A stretch of 64,000 bases of DNA. Origin: Pseudovibrio axinellae (lineage in GTDB: Bacteria; Pseudomonadota; Alphaproteobacteria; Rhizobiales; Stappiaceae). Under the pieces are notes generated by a model. It was not told where the DNA came from and did no database searches. It saw only the letters and a program-made list of their open reading frames with translations. Position numbers and translations under genes: made by a program. Each line of letters opens with the position of its first letter. Position 1 is the first letter of the stretch. Location of the stretch: positions 496,001 through 560,000 of the forward strand of contig NZ_FOFM01000002.1 in NCBI RefSeq assembly GCF_900110875.1, in the 5' to 3' direction. Shown one piece after another: positions 1-9,561 of this stretch.

Positions 1-1445
1 CGATCCGTATCACGGCTTCTGAAGTTGGCGCGAAAGTGATCGGTGAGGGTGCAAACCTTGGGATCACGCAGAAAGCGCGTATCGAGTTTAGCCGTGTTGG
101 GGGACGTTGTAACTCAGATGCGATCGATAACTCAGCTGGTGTGAACTCCTCGGATATGGAAGTGAACATCAAGATTGCGCTGGGCGCAGCTGTTAAAAAG
201 GGCATCCTGACCGTTCCAGATCGCAATGTGTTTCTTGCAGATATGACGGATGAGGTCGCTGATCTTGTTCTGCGTAACAACTACTTGCAGACACTCGCGA
301 TCTCCCTTTGTGATCGCCGTGGCCTGGAAGATCTTGGGTATCAGGTGCGTATGATGCGCCAGCTGGAATCTCAGGACCTTCTGGATCGTGCGGTTGAAGA
401 CTTGCCGGATGATGCAACGATCGAAGAGCGCGAAAAAGCTGGCCAGCACCTGTCCCGCCCAGAGCTGGGTGTGTTGCTGGCATACGCAAAGCTCACGCTT
501 CATGACACATTGCTTCACAGCTCTGTGCCCGACGACGCTTATCTGGGTAAGGAGCTGTACCGCTACTTCCCAGAACAGATGGCAGAAACCTACTCTTCGG
601 AAATTGAAGGACACCGACTGCGCCGCGAAATCATCGCGACCATGTTGGCGAACTCCATAATCAACCGAGGTGGCCCTGCCTTCCTGACCCGCATCATCGA
701 TCAGACCGGTGCAGCCGTGACGGACGTAGCGCGTGCATTTGCAGTTGTTCGTGATTCCTTTGGCTTAACCCAGTTGAACGAAGATATTGATCGTCTCGAC
801 AATACGATCTCAGGCGAGCTACAGCTTGAACTCTACTCTGTGGTTCAAGACCTTGTGCTTGGTCAAGTGATCTGGTTCCTGCGCAATGTTTCCTTCGAGG
901 GTGGACTAGAGGCAGTCATCAGTCGCTTCCGTGACACTGTTAAGTTGCTGTCGCCGCGTCTGGAAACATTCCTCTCAGAAAAACAGGCCGAAACGCTCAA
1001 AGTTGAAACCAACCGTCTGGTAGAGGCTGGCGTACCGGTCATGATTGCGGCACGCATTGCTCGTCTCATCGGTGAAATGGTCATTCCAGACATGGTTCTC
1101 GTTTCTGAGAAGGCAAATCGTAATGTGGATGAGGTGGCTCAATCTTACTTCCGCGTTGCAGAGCACTTCCGGTTTGGAATGATCGAAGAGCTGGCGCGTG
1201 AGTTTGCGATCCGTGATTACTACGACGGCCTTGCTCTTGATCGCTCTCGTACGGTGCTCGTAGAAGCGCTGCGTAACTTGACCGCTCAAGCGCTCGAAGA
1301 CGAAAATGGCTTCGATGGCTGGCTAGAACGCAACGGTGCTAAAGCTGAAAGAACGCTGAAAGCAACCAATGAGATCTTGGAGAATGACTTGTCTGTCTCC
1401 AAGTTCTCGGTCGCTGCAGGCATGCTTGCAGAGCTGACACACTAA
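1..1445 (+). CDS. NAD-specific glutamate dehydrogenase, C-terminal part (5' end outside window)
   Basis: The reading frame is open from the window edge (codons begin at base 3) to the stop at 1445, giving about 480 residues of a protein that starts upstream. It matches the C-terminal region of the very large (about 1600 residue) NAD-dependent glutamate dehydrogenases of alphaproteobacteria, which convert glutamate to 2-oxoglutarate and ammonia in the cytoplasm. The first visible residues (ITASEVGAKVIGEGANLG, then RIEFS, GGRCNSDAIDNSAGVNSSD) are the conserved end of the catalytic core. The remainder is the family's helical C-terminal domain. A strong intrinsic terminator follows directly, so this is the last gene of its transcript. 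The truncation is only the window edge. Confidence 0.93.
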   Translation, partial: IRITASEVGAKVIGEGANLGITQKARIEFSRVGGRCNSDAIDNSAGVNSSDMEVNIKIALGAAVKKGILTVPDRNVFLADMTDEVADLVLRNNYLQTLAISLCDRRGLEDLGYQVRMMRQLESQDLLDRAVEDLPDDATIEEREKAGQHLSRPELGVLLAYAKLTLHDTLLHSSVPDDAYLGKELYRYFPEQMAETYSSEIEGHRLRREIIATMLANSIINRGGPAFLTRIIDQTGAAVTDVARAFAVVRDSFGLTQLNEDIDRLDNTISGELQLELYSVVQDLVLGQVIWFLRNVSFEGGLEAVISRFRDTVKLLSPRLETFLSEKQAETLKVETNRLVEAGVPVMIAARIARLIGEMVIPDMVLVSEKANRNVDEVAQSYFRVAEHFRFGMIEELAREFAIRDYYDGLALDRSRTVLVEALRNLTAQALEDENGFDGWLERNGAKAERTLKATNEILENDLSVSKFSVAAGMLAELTH

Positions 1446-1448
1446 TTG

Positions 1449-1488
1449 AAAAAGCCCCGGTGCAGCTGTCTGCACCGGGGCTTTTTTG
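1449..1488 (+). terminator. Rho-independent terminator of the glutamate dehydrogenase gene
   Basis: A perfect 13-bp stem (1453-1465 pairing with 1470-1482) with a 4-base loop is followed by a run of six T. It starts 4 bases after the stop codon. This is a textbook intrinsic terminator. Confidence 0.93.
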
Positions 1489-1571
1489 CTTTAGGCCAGA
1501 GCACTGCGCGGCGCGTCCGCTCGCAATATACTCCTAGTATAAAACCAAGTTGGTATCCTGCGACAACGCGA

Positions 1572-2333
1572 TCAGCCTGCCCGCAATGCAAGAGCCTTAA
1601 TCTGGTATGTGGTTTCTTCTTTAGCGATTAACTCAGGCAAGGAGGTCATACGCTTGCCCTCTGCATCGAAGTTATCTTGCGCCAACCATCCCTCAAATGC
1701 TGCTTTAAGAACCGGCCATTCGCTGTCAATCACAGAAAACCACGATGTGTCTCGGTTTTTGCCTTTGACAACACCAGCTTGCCGAAAGGTTCCCTCATAG
1801 CTAAAGCCAAGGCGCACAGCCGCTTCTCGCGAGGCTGTATTCAGAGAGTTACATTTCCACTCATAGCGCCGGTACCCCCATTTTTCGAAGACATTTTTCA
1901 TCATCAAAAACATGGCTTCAGTCCCGCCAGGCTTGCGCTGTAGCAAAGGGGAAAAGTGAATGTGCCCAACCTCAATACTACCAGCATCAGGTGCAACTCT
2001 GAGATAGGTCGCTATGCCAACAGCGCTCCCGCTTTCAACATCAATAATGGCGAACGCCAACGGGTCAGAGCCGCTAGCAAGATCTGTCACGTGGTCAAGG
2101 AAGTCAGGGTAATTGTCAAATGGACCATAAGGTAGATAAGTCCAGCCACGGCCGTCCTGATCGGTGCTGAAGGCCTCATAGAGCTCTACTGCATGGGCAG
2201 CCGGGAGAAGGCGTTCCAGTCGGCAAAAGTTCCCCTCCATCGTTTCATCTAAGGGAAGGAGGGCAGGCGTCCAGCTGGATAAGTCGGCGCCTACGATCTG
2301 GCCTATAGTATTTCGGTTGTTTTGTGTTGCCAT
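1572..2333 (-). CDS. GNAT family N-acetyltransferase (RimJ/RimL-like)
   Basis: A 253-residue cytoplasmic protein that resembles acetyltransferases of the RimJ/RimL (Acetyltransf_3) group, which transfer acetyl from acetyl-CoA to an amino group. Visible family features are the central strands (AFAIIDVESGSAVGIATYL), the stretch IEVGHIHFSPLLQRKPGGTEA that occupies the acetyl-CoA loop position, and the late motif NTASREAAVRLGFSYEGTFR typical of this group. The loop lacks the strict RxxGxG/A form. The N-terminal 35 residues precede the domain. The gene is convergent with glutamate dehydrogenase and stands alone. The substrate cannot be predicted. Confidence 0.85.
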   Translation of the reverse strand: MATQNNRNTIGQIVGADLSSWTPALLPLDETMEGNFCRLERLLPAAHAVELYEAFSTDQDGRGWTYLPYGPFDNYPDFLDHVTDLASGSDPLAFAIIDVESGSAVGIATYLRVAPDAGSIEVGHIHFSPLLQRKPGGTEAMFLMMKNVFEKWGYRRYEWKCNSLNTASREAAVRLGFSYEGTFRQAGVVKGKNRDTSWFSVIDSEWPVLKAAFEGWLAQDNFDAEGKRMTSLPELIAKEETTYQIKALALRAG

Positions 2334-2473
2334 CTTGGTCGTTCCCTAAGATCAATCTACAGTAAAATATGCAGACAAACCGGTTCAGGGAAAACGTCCA
2401 GTTTCTGGAATATTGCAGTACCAAAGTGGCAATGACCTCACGTCGCCGGAAGGTCATTTACCACTTGTCTGTT

Positions 2474-3436
2474 CTACTTGCGTTCGGAAGGGTCGTTCTT
2501 CCTTATGAGAGTGGAAGTCCCGCGTTTATCCTTTGGCTTTTTGTCCTTAGAGGACAAAGAGGCCCAAAAGCTGCGCTTTACATCGCCTTTCGCAAAGCAG
2601 TCGTAGAAATCACGGCGTCCGTACATTGAGTTCTTGTTGCAGCCGTAGCCGAACCAATAGCAAGTATCGCTCTTTTTTACTTCAATGTGGCCATGACGGT
2701 TACGCTTATCGCGATCATACACGCAGATGGAACCAACTGGCGCACGATCCGGGCTGCTGACGCGAAGGCGCTTAAACCCGTACTTAGGAAGGGATTGGAT
2801 CGCCATATAAGCAGATCCACCTGGAATGTAGGTATCAACCAAGCCCTCAGAAATAAGGTGCTTTTTCACATAGCGGTAGCAATACGTCATTCCGCGGCGC
2901 TTACGAACAGAGCGTCTTCCGCCAGAACGTGCTGCAACCACAGCCGAAGCGTACCCAATGTAGCTGTCTTCTTCGCTACCTGCGATGTTGTTCGCCTCAT
3001 CACGACTTAGCTTTGTTGCTTCACTCAATCCGTAAGTCGCAAAATCAGCCTTGGAAACGAAAATATCGGAGGCTGCCTCACCGGCTTCCTCTGGCTCGTC
3101 GACACCCAAACGCACAAGTTCGCCCTTGGTGTCGTCGTTCGCCCAGTCCAAAACACTCAGTTGTGTCCCGACAGGAAGAATTTGTTGCAGGGAATCACCT
3201 GCTGTTCCGTCCTTATTTGTTTCCCACCCCTTTGCAAGGATCGGCGTAGAAACGCTGTAATTACCGGAGGTCGTCATCTTATTTTGAGGAAGAGTATCTT
3301 CCCCGGAAAGCAGAGAAACAGGCTCATCAGATGAAAAACTATCACCAAATGAAGCATTTGGTTCAGCTATAACTGCTGTCGTAAGCAGCATAAAACTCAG
3401 CCCCGTAAACGCGGAAACCTTGGCAAGCTGTAACAT
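2474..3436 (-). CDS. Secreted protein with a CHAP/NlpC-like Cys-His domain
   Basis: The start at 3436 is preferred over the ATG at 3454 because GGAGG lies six bases before it. The 320-residue product begins with a signal peptide (hydrophobic AFTGLSFMLLTTAVI, then Ala cleavage region). The middle part (about residues 60-150) is polar and may be SH3-like (QILPVGTQLSVLDWANDDTKG). The C-terminal part has a Cys in MTYCYRYVKKHL and a His in HGHIEVKKSD, spaced like the catalytic Cys and His of CHAP or NlpC/P60 cysteine peptidases and amidases. Extra cysteines could form disulfides. A cell-wall or peptide hydrolase outside the cytoplasm is an inference; I did not recognise a named family. Confidence 0.65.
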   Translation of the reverse strand: MLQLAKVSAFTGLSFMLLTTAVIAEPNASFGDSFSSDEPVSLLSGEDTLPQNKMTTSGNYSVSTPILAKGWETNKDGTAGDSLQQILPVGTQLSVLDWANDDTKGELVRLGVDEPEEAGEAASDIFVSKADFATYGLSEATKLSRDEANNIAGSEEDSYIGYASAVVAARSGGRRSVRKRRGMTYCYRYVKKHLISEGLVDTYIPGGSAYMAIQSLPKYGFKRLRVSSPDRAPVGSICVYDRDKRNRHGHIEVKKSDTCYWFGYGCNKNSMYGRRDFYDCFAKGDVKRSFWASLSSKDKKPKDKRGTSTLIRKNDPSERK

Positions 3437-3764
3437 TATTCCTCCGAAAAGCATGTTTTAAGCACAGCTGCACCGGTTCCCGCGCATGTTGCATCGCGGG
3501 ATTACAAATTTAGGCAATAGGGAACGGTCGGTGCGCTTTCACGCTCCGCAGTTCATGCCAAAATGTCGGTGGTGCGCAGCTGTTGTTTTACTGTCGCAAG
3601 TAACCTGCACGGCAAGCATCGCGCATGCCGACAGGCGCAGGTGGTATGCAAAGACACCATTAAGTGCCAAGCAAACCAGTGACGCGCTCACAAAACACAA
3701 CACACCGACGCTTTGCCAAAAGCGTCGCCTGTTTGTTCTATGACTGTTGAGCGTCTCTGCCCGG
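3437..3764. other. Intergenic stretch between the secreted protein and coaA
   Basis: About 330 bases without a gene I can support. It should hold the promoter of the minus-strand secreted protein and the terminator of coaA (3706-3727). Two short open frames here (one on each strand) have atypical, Cys/His-rich translations and no convincing ribosome binding site, so they were not called. Confidence 0.6.
3706..3727 (-). terminator. Hairpin downstream of coaA, likely terminator
   Basis: A perfect 9-bp stem (3706-3714 with 3719-3727) and a 4-base loop lie 38 bases beyond the coaA stop. On the minus strand it is followed by a T/G-rich stretch. It probably ends the his-coaA transcript. Confidence 0.6.
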
Positions 3765-4745
3765 TTAAATCTTACGAAGCGCAACCTTTTCGATGCTGTG
3801 GTCCGTACCCTTGGTCAGGATCAGATCAGCACGTGGGCGCGTCGGCAAGATGTTCTGGCGAAGGTTCTCCAGATTGATGTTTTGCCAAAGATCCTTCGCG
3901 ATCTCTTGCGCCTTATCGTTCGAAATTGTGGAAAATTTATGGAAATATGAACCAGGATCTCTGAACGCCGTCTCACGCAGGCGCATGAAGCGCTCCAGGT
4001 ACCAGCGCTGCAGCACCTGCTCTTCCGCATCAATGTAGATGGAAAAGTCAAAGAAATCAGAGACAAAGGGCACAGCTTTCGCTGCTTTTGGCTGATGAGA
4101 TGTCTGCAAAACATTCAGCCCTTCGACGATCAAAATATCGGGCTGATCGACCGCAACATGCTGCCCAGGCATCACATCATAGAAGAAATGCGAGTAAATC
4201 GGGGCACGCACATCGCCCTCGCCACCTTTAATATCGGTGAGGAATTTGAGGAGGGCAGAGCGGTCATAACTCTCAGGAAAGCCCTTCCGCCGCATCAGGC
4301 CTTCTGCTTCCAAAATAGAATTAGGATACAAAAACCCATCTGTGGTGATCAGATCAACCTTCGGGCTTGCAGGCCAGCGAGACAGCAAAGCCTGCAACAA
4401 ACGCGCTGTCGTAGATTTGCCGACAGAAACGGAACCAGCGATACCGATAATGAACGGCGTCCGGTCAAGTTTCATGCCCAAGAAGCGTTTGGTCGCAAAC
4501 TGTAAGCTTTGCGAGGCTTCCACGTAATAAGCAAGCAGGCGCGAAAGAGGCAGGTAAATGTTCTTTACCTGCTCAATGGAGACGTAGTCATTGAGTGATT
4601 GCAGGTCTTTAATTTCCTGCAACCGCAATGTCATGGGAGTGTCTGCTCGCAGCGACGCCCATTCGCTCTCTGTAAAGACAGAGTATGGAGAAAGGTCCAG
4701 TTCTTGCACTGGAGCAATTTCTTTTTGCATAGCGTTAGCGCTCAA
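3765..4745 (-). CDS. coaA: Pantothenate kinase, type I
   Basis: 326 residues, the usual length of bacterial type I pantothenate kinase. It phosphorylates pantothenate with ATP, the first and usually rate-setting step of coenzyme A synthesis. The P-loop GSVSVGKST is at about residues 104-112, followed by TTDGFLYPN and the family segment [10 protein letters not shown]. The C-terminal part ([16 protein letters not shown]) is also typical. It is the last gene of the his operon, 39 bases after hisE, an arrangement common in Rhizobiales-type genomes. The start ATG (MSANAMQ) could alternatively be the Met five codons later. Confidence 0.96.
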   Translation of the reverse strand: MSANAMQKEIAPVQELDLSPYSVFTESEWASLRADTPMTLRLQEIKDLQSLNDYVSIEQVKNIYLPLSRLLAYYVEASQSLQFATKRFLGMKLDRTPFIIGIAGSVSVGKSTTARLLQALLSRWPASPKVDLITTDGFLYPNSILEAEGLMRRKGFPESYDRSALLKFLTDIKGGEGDVRAPIYSHFFYDVMPGQHVAVDQPDILIVEGLNVLQTSHQPKAAKAVPFVSDFFDFSIYIDAEEQVLQRWYLERFMRLRETAFRDPGSYFHKFSTISNDKAQEIAKDLWQNINLENLRQNILPTRPRADLILTKGTDHSIEKVALRKI

Positions 4746-4784
4746 GGCTCGTCGTGCCTCCCACTTCGCGTTTGCTGGTAAGAA

Positions 4785-5108
4785 TTAGCCGTCTTTGCGA
4801 GAGGCCTTCTCTTCCAGTCCGGTCTGTCCGGTACGTGCTGCCAGCTTGGCCATAACCTCGTCCAGAGGCACGTCGGAAACCCTTAGTACAACAAGTAGAT
4901 GATAAAGCAGGTCAGCTGCTTCGCAAGCAACCTCATCTCTATCACGCTCTACAGCGGCAATTGCTGTTTCAACGGCTTCTTCTCCAAGCTTTTGCGCGCA
5001 CTTGGAAACACCCTTGGAAATCAGCTTTCGTGTGTAAGACAGCTCATCATCACTGTTCGCACGTGCAGCGATGATAACCTCTAGGTCCGAAAGGGTGAAA
5101 TTGGTCAT
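4785..5108 (-). CDS. hisE: Phosphoribosyl-ATP pyrophosphatase
   Basis: 107 residues of the MazG-like all-alpha pyrophosphatase fold. It hydrolyses phosphoribosyl-ATP to phosphoribosyl-AMP and pyrophosphate, the second step of histidine synthesis. Visible motifs are [25 protein letters not shown] (metal-binding EExxE-type helix) and [13 protein letters not shown]. It is a stand-alone hisE; hisI (cyclohydrolase) is not fused and is absent from this window. It lies 54 bases after hisF in the his operon. Confidence 0.95.
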   Translation of the reverse strand: MTNFTLSDLEVIIAARANSDDELSYTRKLISKGVSKCAQKLGEEAVETAIAAVERDRDEVACEAADLLYHLLVVLRVSDVPLDEVMAKLAARTGQTGLEEKASRKDG

Positions 5109-5162
5109 TTGACTAGCCTTTTTGAGGCCGCTGCAGATAGATCCATAATACCTGAGCGAAAT

Positions 5163-5942
5163 TTACTTATCCAGACGCATCGGAATTCCAGAATCGGCCA
5201 TGTGTTGTTTGGCTTCTTCAATGCTGAAAGTTCCAAAATGGAAGATCGAAGCTGCAAGCACTGCTGTTGCATGCCCATCGCGGACACCCTCGACAAGGTG
5301 ATCCAAAGTGCCAACGCCACCGGAGGCAATCACTGGCACATGTACAGCATCGGCGATCGCGCGGGTAAGTGGCAAATTGTAGCCCTCTTGCGTGCCATCG
5401 CGGTCCATAGAGGTGACCAGAAGCTCACCAGCACCAAGGTCCACAGCCTTTCTGGCAAACTCAACAGCATCGATACCAGTTGGCGTACGGCCACCATGAG
5501 TGAAGATTTCAAACCGCTCTGGTTCGCCTTCAGAAGAGACGCGCTTGGCATCAATGCTGACGACAATACACTGGCTTCCAAACTTTTGCGCAGCTTCCCG
5601 AATGAACTCAGGATTTTTCACCGCTGCGGTATTGATTGAAACCTTGTCTGCACCAGCAATGAGCAGCTTGCGAATGTCTTCAACAGTGCGTACACCGCCG
5701 CCAACTGTTACGGGCATGAAGCAGGCTTCAGCAGTGCGCTGCACAACATCATAGATGGTGTCACGGTTGTCGCTTGATGCTGTGATGTCCAGAAACGTAA
5801 GTTCATCTGCACCAGCGGCATCGTAGGCTTTTGCAGCCTCAACAGGATCACCAGCGTCGATCAGGTCAACAAAGTTGACGCCCTTCACAACGCGGCCATC
5901 CTTCACATCAAGGCATGGAATGATACGCGCTTTTAGGGTCAT
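5163..5942 (-). CDS. hisF: Imidazole glycerol phosphate synthase, cyclase subunit
   Basis: 259-residue TIM barrel that cyclises PRFAR with ammonia delivered by HisH to give imidazole glycerol phosphate and AICAR. The first strand carries the catalytic Asp ([17 protein letters not shown]) and the second catalytic Asp sits in [10 protein letters not shown]. The phosphate-binding loops ([24 protein letters not shown]) are intact. Its start overlaps the hisA stop by 4 bases, which suggests translational coupling. Confidence 0.97.
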   Translation of the reverse strand: MTLKARIIPCLDVKDGRVVKGVNFVDLIDAGDPVEAAKAYDAAGADELTFLDITASSDNRDTIYDVVQRTAEACFMPVTVGGGVRTVEDIRKLLIAGADKVSINTAAVKNPEFIREAAQKFGSQCIVVSIDAKRVSSEGEPERFEIFTHGGRTPTGIDAVEFARKAVDLGAGELLVTSMDRDGTQEGYNLPLTRAIADAVHVPVIASGGVGTLDHLVEGVRDGHATAVLAASIFHFGTFSIEEAKQHMADSGIPMRLDK

Positions 5943-6682
5943 GAAAGGGCCTCCCGGCTCTTTTTGATCAGCGCAAGAGCTTCATCTGGGTCAAGGCGTC
6001 CATCGTAAAGTGCACGACCGGAAATCGCACCCTCAAGAATGTCACAATCATGCTCAACCAAGCGCTCAATGTCTTTGATGTCTGCAAGGCCGCCGGACGC
6101 AATCACAGGAATAGAAACAGCGTTTGCCAGTTCCAAAGTGCTAGGAATGTTGAGGCCTTTTAGAACGCCATCGCGGTCGATATCGGTGTAGATGATCGCA
6201 GCAACGCCAGCGTCTTCAAACTGCTTTGCCAGATCAATCACGGTCAGCTCAGAGGTTTCAGCCCACCCTTCAACAGCAACTTTACCGCCCTTGGCGTCGA
6301 TGCCAACAGCGATGCGATCAGGGTATTTTATGCAAGCTTCCTTCACCAGATCAGGGTCGCGCAAAGCAACAGTGCCAAGGATCACGCGGGCAACGCCCTT
6401 AGCCAGCCAGTTGTCGATGTGCTCCATGGTGCGGATACCACCGCCCAGCTGAACTGGGTTGCTGGTATTGGCAAGGATCGCATCAACAGCTTCGCCGTTC
6501 TTGCTCTCACCGGCAAATGCACCGTCCAGATCAACAACGTGTAGCCACTCAAAACCCTGGTCCTGAAACGCTTTCGCCTGTGCGCCAGGGTCATCATTGA
6601 AAACAGTCGCCTGTTCCATGTCTCCCAGTTTTAAACGCACGCATTGGCCGTCTTTAAGGTCAATTGCAGGAAAAATAATCAT
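5939..6682 (-). CDS. hisA: Phosphoribosylformimino-5-aminoimidazole carboxamide ribotide isomerase
   Basis: 247-residue TIM barrel homologous to HisF, isomerising ProFAR to PRFAR in histidine synthesis. Motifs: [18 protein letters not shown] with the catalytic Asp, [12 protein letters not shown] and [14 protein letters not shown] with the second Asp, and [12 protein letters not shown]. Length is normal. It sits between hisH and hisF, with a 4-base overlap to hisF. Confidence 0.97.
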   Translation of the reverse strand: MIIFPAIDLKDGQCVRLKLGDMEQATVFNDDPGAQAKAFQDQGFEWLHVVDLDGAFAGESKNGEAVDAILANTSNPVQLGGGIRTMEHIDNWLAKGVARVILGTVALRDPDLVKEACIKYPDRIAVGIDAKGGKVAVEGWAETSELTVIDLAKQFEDAGVAAIIYTDIDRDGVLKGLNIPSTLELANAVSIPVIASGGLADIKDIERLVEHDCDILEGAISGRALYDGRLDPDEALALIKKSREALS

Positions 6683-6723
6683 AGGTTTGTCCTTGGACTT
6701 GTCAGTGGTTCAGCGGGCAGCCC

Positions 6724-7377
6724 TTACGGCGCCCAGCTGAGGAAATTGGAGATAAGGGAGAGGCCGAGTTTCTGGCTCTTTTCAGGGTGAAACTGCGTGC
6801 CGATTATATTGTCTCGTCCCACCATAGCTGTGAACTCGCCAGCGTAATCAAAGCTGGCAATGCGGTGCTCTGGGTTTGCGACTGCGAAATGGTAGGAATG
6901 CACGAAATACGCATGCAGGCCGTCAGGTCCGGTCTGAATGCCGTCCAGAACCGGGTGGCTGTTGGGCCTAACATTAATCGTGTTCCAACCCATATGCGGA
7001 ATTTTGAGGCTCGCATCCTCCGGCTTCATGGCTGTTACATCGCCAGAAATCCAGTCCAGCCCTACAGCTGGTTCAAACTCCAAACCGCGGGCTGCCAGAA
7101 GCTGCATGCCAACACAGATCCCGATAAGCGGCTTCCCTTTGGAAAGCACGGCTTCAGCCAGCGCATCTTCCATGCCATCGAGAGCCTGGAGGCCCCGGCG
7201 GCAATCTGCAAATGCGCCTACGCCCGGCAGGACAATACGATCCGCTTTTGCCACAACATCAGGGTCAGAGGTGACCTGCACATCATGAGTATGATGATGA
7301 TTATGGGCTGCATGCTCGAACGCTTTTGCAGCGGAGCGCAAGTTACCAGAACCATAATCAATAATTGCCACACTCAT
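6724..7377 (-). CDS. hisH: Imidazole glycerol phosphate synthase, glutamine amidotransferase subunit
   Basis: 217-residue class I glutamine amidotransferase that supplies ammonia to HisF. The opening [11 protein letters not shown], the nucleophile Cys in GICVGMQLL and the catalytic His/Glu in TQFHPEKS are all present. A His-rich insertion (HNHHHTHD, about residues 27-34) near the N-terminus is unusual and may be only a surface loop. It is located 13 bases after the DUF2628 gene and 41 before hisA. Confidence 0.96.
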   Translation of the reverse strand: MSVAIIDYGSGNLRSAAKAFEHAAHNHHHTHDVQVTSDPDVVAKADRIVLPGVGAFADCRRGLQALDGMEDALAEAVLSKGKPLIGICVGMQLLAARGLEFEPAVGLDWISGDVTAMKPEDASLKIPHMGWNTINVRPNSHPVLDGIQTGPDGLHAYFVHSYHFAVANPEHRIASFDYAGEFTAMVGRDNIIGTQFHPEKSQKLGLSLISNFLSWAP

Positions 7378-7390
7378 GAAGGAACTCCTG

Positions 7391-7858
7391 TTATCGTTTG
7401 AGTGTCATTCCAACGACGTCTGTGTCGCTGGTTTGTGGGGCCAGTGGCCCCTGTGGAGGCCGCGCTTCTCTTTTGTTTTTAGAAACACGGTCAAAGAAAC
7501 GGATTTCTGCCTCATCCAGATTGGCGGCAGAAACAAACCCGGCAACCTGCCAGTTTTTGCGTTGCAGGCTCCAGCTTTTCAAAAAACCAGCTTCCATCGC
7601 AAAGAGGAGCGTTGCCAAAAGGGTGATGAAGCCACCAGTTGTTGAACCAAAGAGTTGAGCCAAGAAAACAAATGCAACAACGGCTGCCAGATAACCAAGG
7701 AAGACCAGCCACATGCGATTATAGAGAGCCCAAAGGAGAGGGAACAGCATCGCCCACCAGGAAAAACCGTCTTTCACGAACATGATGTTTCGTGATTCCG
7801 TGTCCTTTAGGTGATTAAGGGAAACCTCAGGTTCGGTCATGACATAGTAGACAGCCAT
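7391..7858 (-). CDS. DUF2628 family membrane protein inside the his operon
   Basis: The ATG at 7858 ([10 protein letters not shown]) is chosen over 7864 because GGAG lies about 8 bases upstream of it. The 155-residue protein matches the DUF2628 family: a soluble start, then two or three hydrophobic segments (about residues 30-90, with [19 protein letters not shown] as the hallmark), then a hydrophilic tail ending near FFDRVSKNK. It is predicted to sit in the inner membrane. No function is established. Its place between hisB and hisH, with short spacers, recurs in related genomes as far as I recall. A link to histidine synthesis is unproven. Confidence 0.85.
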   Translation of the reverse strand: MAVYYVMTEPEVSLNHLKDTESRNIMFVKDGFSWWAMLFPLLWALYNRMWLVFLGYLAAVVAFVFLAQLFGSTTGGFITLLATLLFAMEAGFLKSWSLQRKNWQVAGFVSAANLDEAEIRFFDRVSKNKREARPPQGPLAPQTSDTDVVGMTLKR

Positions 7859-7897
7859 TTGCATTCTCCATAACTGACAGAGCTGCGGCCAAAAAGG

Positions 7898-8491
7898 TTA
7901 GCCGCCAAGCTGACCTTTTGTTGTCGGCACACGACCACTCTGGCGCGGATCTGGTTCGATAGCTGTGCGCATAGTACGCGCAACTGCTTTAAAGCATGTC
8001 TCCGCAATATGATGACAATTAGTGCCATAAACGTTTGCAATGTGCAGAGTAAAACCTGCATTCATGGCAAACGCACGGAAAAACTCTTCAAAAAGCTCAG
8101 TATCAAACGTGCCAATCTTGTCCCGTGGGAAGTCCACCTGCCAGACAAGGAAAGGGCGACCGGAAACATCCAGTGCCACACGGGTCAGGGCTTCATCCAT
8201 TGCAAGATGAGTGTCTGCGTAGCGCGTAATACCGCTCATGTCGCCAAGCGCTTCTTTAAACGCCTGCCCCAGAGCAATACCCACATCCTCGGTGGTGTGG
8301 TGGTCGTCAATATGGTTGTCACCATCTGCGCGAATGGTCATGTCAACGAGCGAATGCCGGGAAAGTTGCTCCAACATATGATCAAAGAAACCAACACCGG
8401 TTTTGATGTCGTACTTACCTGTGCCATCCAAATTGACGGAAACAGAGATCGTGGTTTCTTTTGTGCCGCGGGCGATATTGGCCTGACGCAT
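7898..8491 (-). CDS. hisB: Imidazoleglycerol-phosphate dehydratase
   Basis: 197 residues, the monofunctional dehydratase form (no phosphatase domain). It dehydrates imidazole glycerol phosphate to imidazole acetol phosphate. The two Mn-binding repeats are visible as [20 protein letters not shown] and, near the end, [14 protein letters not shown]. The beginning ([24 protein letters not shown]) and [12 protein letters not shown] are typical. It is the first gene of the his-coaA operon, divergent from pyrF. Confidence 0.97.
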   Translation of the reverse strand: MRQANIARGTKETTISVSVNLDGTGKYDIKTGVGFFDHMLEQLSRHSLVDMTIRADGDNHIDDHHTTEDVGIALGQAFKEALGDMSGITRYADTHLAMDEALTRVALDVSGRPFLVWQVDFPRDKIGTFDTELFEEFFRAFAMNAGFTLHIANVYGTNCHHIAETCFKAVARTMRTAIEPDPRQSGRVPTTKGQLGG

Positions 8492-8694
8492 ACTATGTCC
8501 CTTGATAAATATTGGCCCCGATACTCACACAAAACCCCTGCATAAGCATTTATGGACGCGCCGTTTTAACAGGCTAAGGGATCGCTGCAAATACCTAAAC
8601 AAGAAAAAGCTAGGATCTGCTAGTCCCTCTGGTATTTCTCGGCACAAACTGTTAGGAACTGAGCCGTTTATCTATCAGATATTTGGAGCCTCGC

Positions 8695-9411
8695 ATGCCT
8701 TATCGCCCAGCAAATGCAACTGATCGCCTGATCCTCCCGCTGGATGTCCCAACGGTTGATGAGGCCCGCCAGCTCGTCAAGCAAACACAGGGGCTCGTTG
8801 GTACATACAAAATCGGCATGCAGCTCCAGTTCGCAGGCGGCCTTCAGTTCGCTGAAGAGATGGCGAAGGAAGGGCACTCCATCTTCTTGGATGTGAAATT
8901 GCTGGATATCGACAATACCATCACCAGCGCGGTGAAAAACGTTGCAAAGATGGGCATGAAATTCATGACCGTGCACGCTTACCCGAAAAACATGCGCGCA
9001 GCCGTAAAGGCACTGGAAGAAGTCGGCAACAAAGACCTTTGCCTGCTTGGCGTCACCGTGCTCACCTCCATGGATGAGCAAGACCTTAAAGATGCAGGCT
9101 ATGTTGGCCCTACAGCAGCGCTTGTTGAGCAACGCGCTCTTGATGCCGCCGCTGCTGGCGTTGGGGGTATCGTCTGCTCGCCAATGGAATCTGAAGCCAT
9201 GCGCGCCAAAGTGGGCGACAAGCTCTGCATCGTAACACCAGGCGTCCGCCCTAAAGGCGCTGATGCTGGCGACCAGCGCCGCGTGATGACCCCATACGAT
9301 GCCATCAAAGCAGGCTCCGATTACCTCGTCATAGGCCGCCCTATCTCCCGCGCCGAAAACCCACGGGCAGCTGCTGAAGCCGTCGTGGCTGAAATTGAGA
9401 GCGCTCTGTAA
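8695..9411 (+). CDS. pyrF: Orotidine 5'-phosphate decarboxylase
   Basis: The start at 8695 follows GGAG at a spacing of 6; the in-frame ATG at 8683 is too close to it. The 238-residue TIM-barrel enzyme makes UMP by decarboxylating OMP. Motifs: LILPLDVPT with substrate Asp, TYKIGMQLQF with the phosphate-region Lys, and the catalytic tetrad segment FLDVKLLDIDNTI, in which the usual KxxDIPNT reads KLLDIDNT. Toward the end VTPGVRPKG and YLVIGRPIS bind phosphate. It is divergent from hisB, with a terminator-like hairpin downstream. Confidence 0.95.
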   Translation: MPYRPANATDRLILPLDVPTVDEARQLVKQTQGLVGTYKIGMQLQFAGGLQFAEEMAKEGHSIFLDVKLLDIDNTITSAVKNVAKMGMKFMTVHAYPKNMRAAVKALEEVGNKDLCLLGVTVLTSMDEQDLKDAGYVGPTAALVEQRALDAAAAGVGGIVCSPMESEAMRAKVGDKLCIVTPGVRPKGADAGDQRRVMTPYDAIKAGSDYLVIGRPISRAENPRAAAEAVVAEIESAL

Positions 9412-9435
9412 GAGCGGCCAGTTCTAAAGAACAAG

Positions 9436-9470
9436 AGCCTCTGCCAATCTCTGTCTGGCAGGGGCTTTAA
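9436..9470 (+). terminator. Likely terminator of pyrF
   Basis: An 11-bp stem with one wobble pair (9436-9446 with 9456-9466) is followed by a short T-rich run. It begins 25 bases after the pyrF stop. Confidence 0.7.
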
Positions 9471-9561
9471 ACTTTCTCCATCTGTCTTTGTCTTTTGCAT
9501 AATCGCTTAAGCTGCTCCCGATACCATTGGCACAAACGGTATAACTGGGAGCACACACCCG

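Noticed and set aside
3539-3784. Minus-strand 81-codon frame with one hydrophobic segment
   Set aside because: It starts with TTG inside the coaA end, has no ribosome binding site and ends in an atypical Cys/His-rich tail. It lies in the coaA terminator region.
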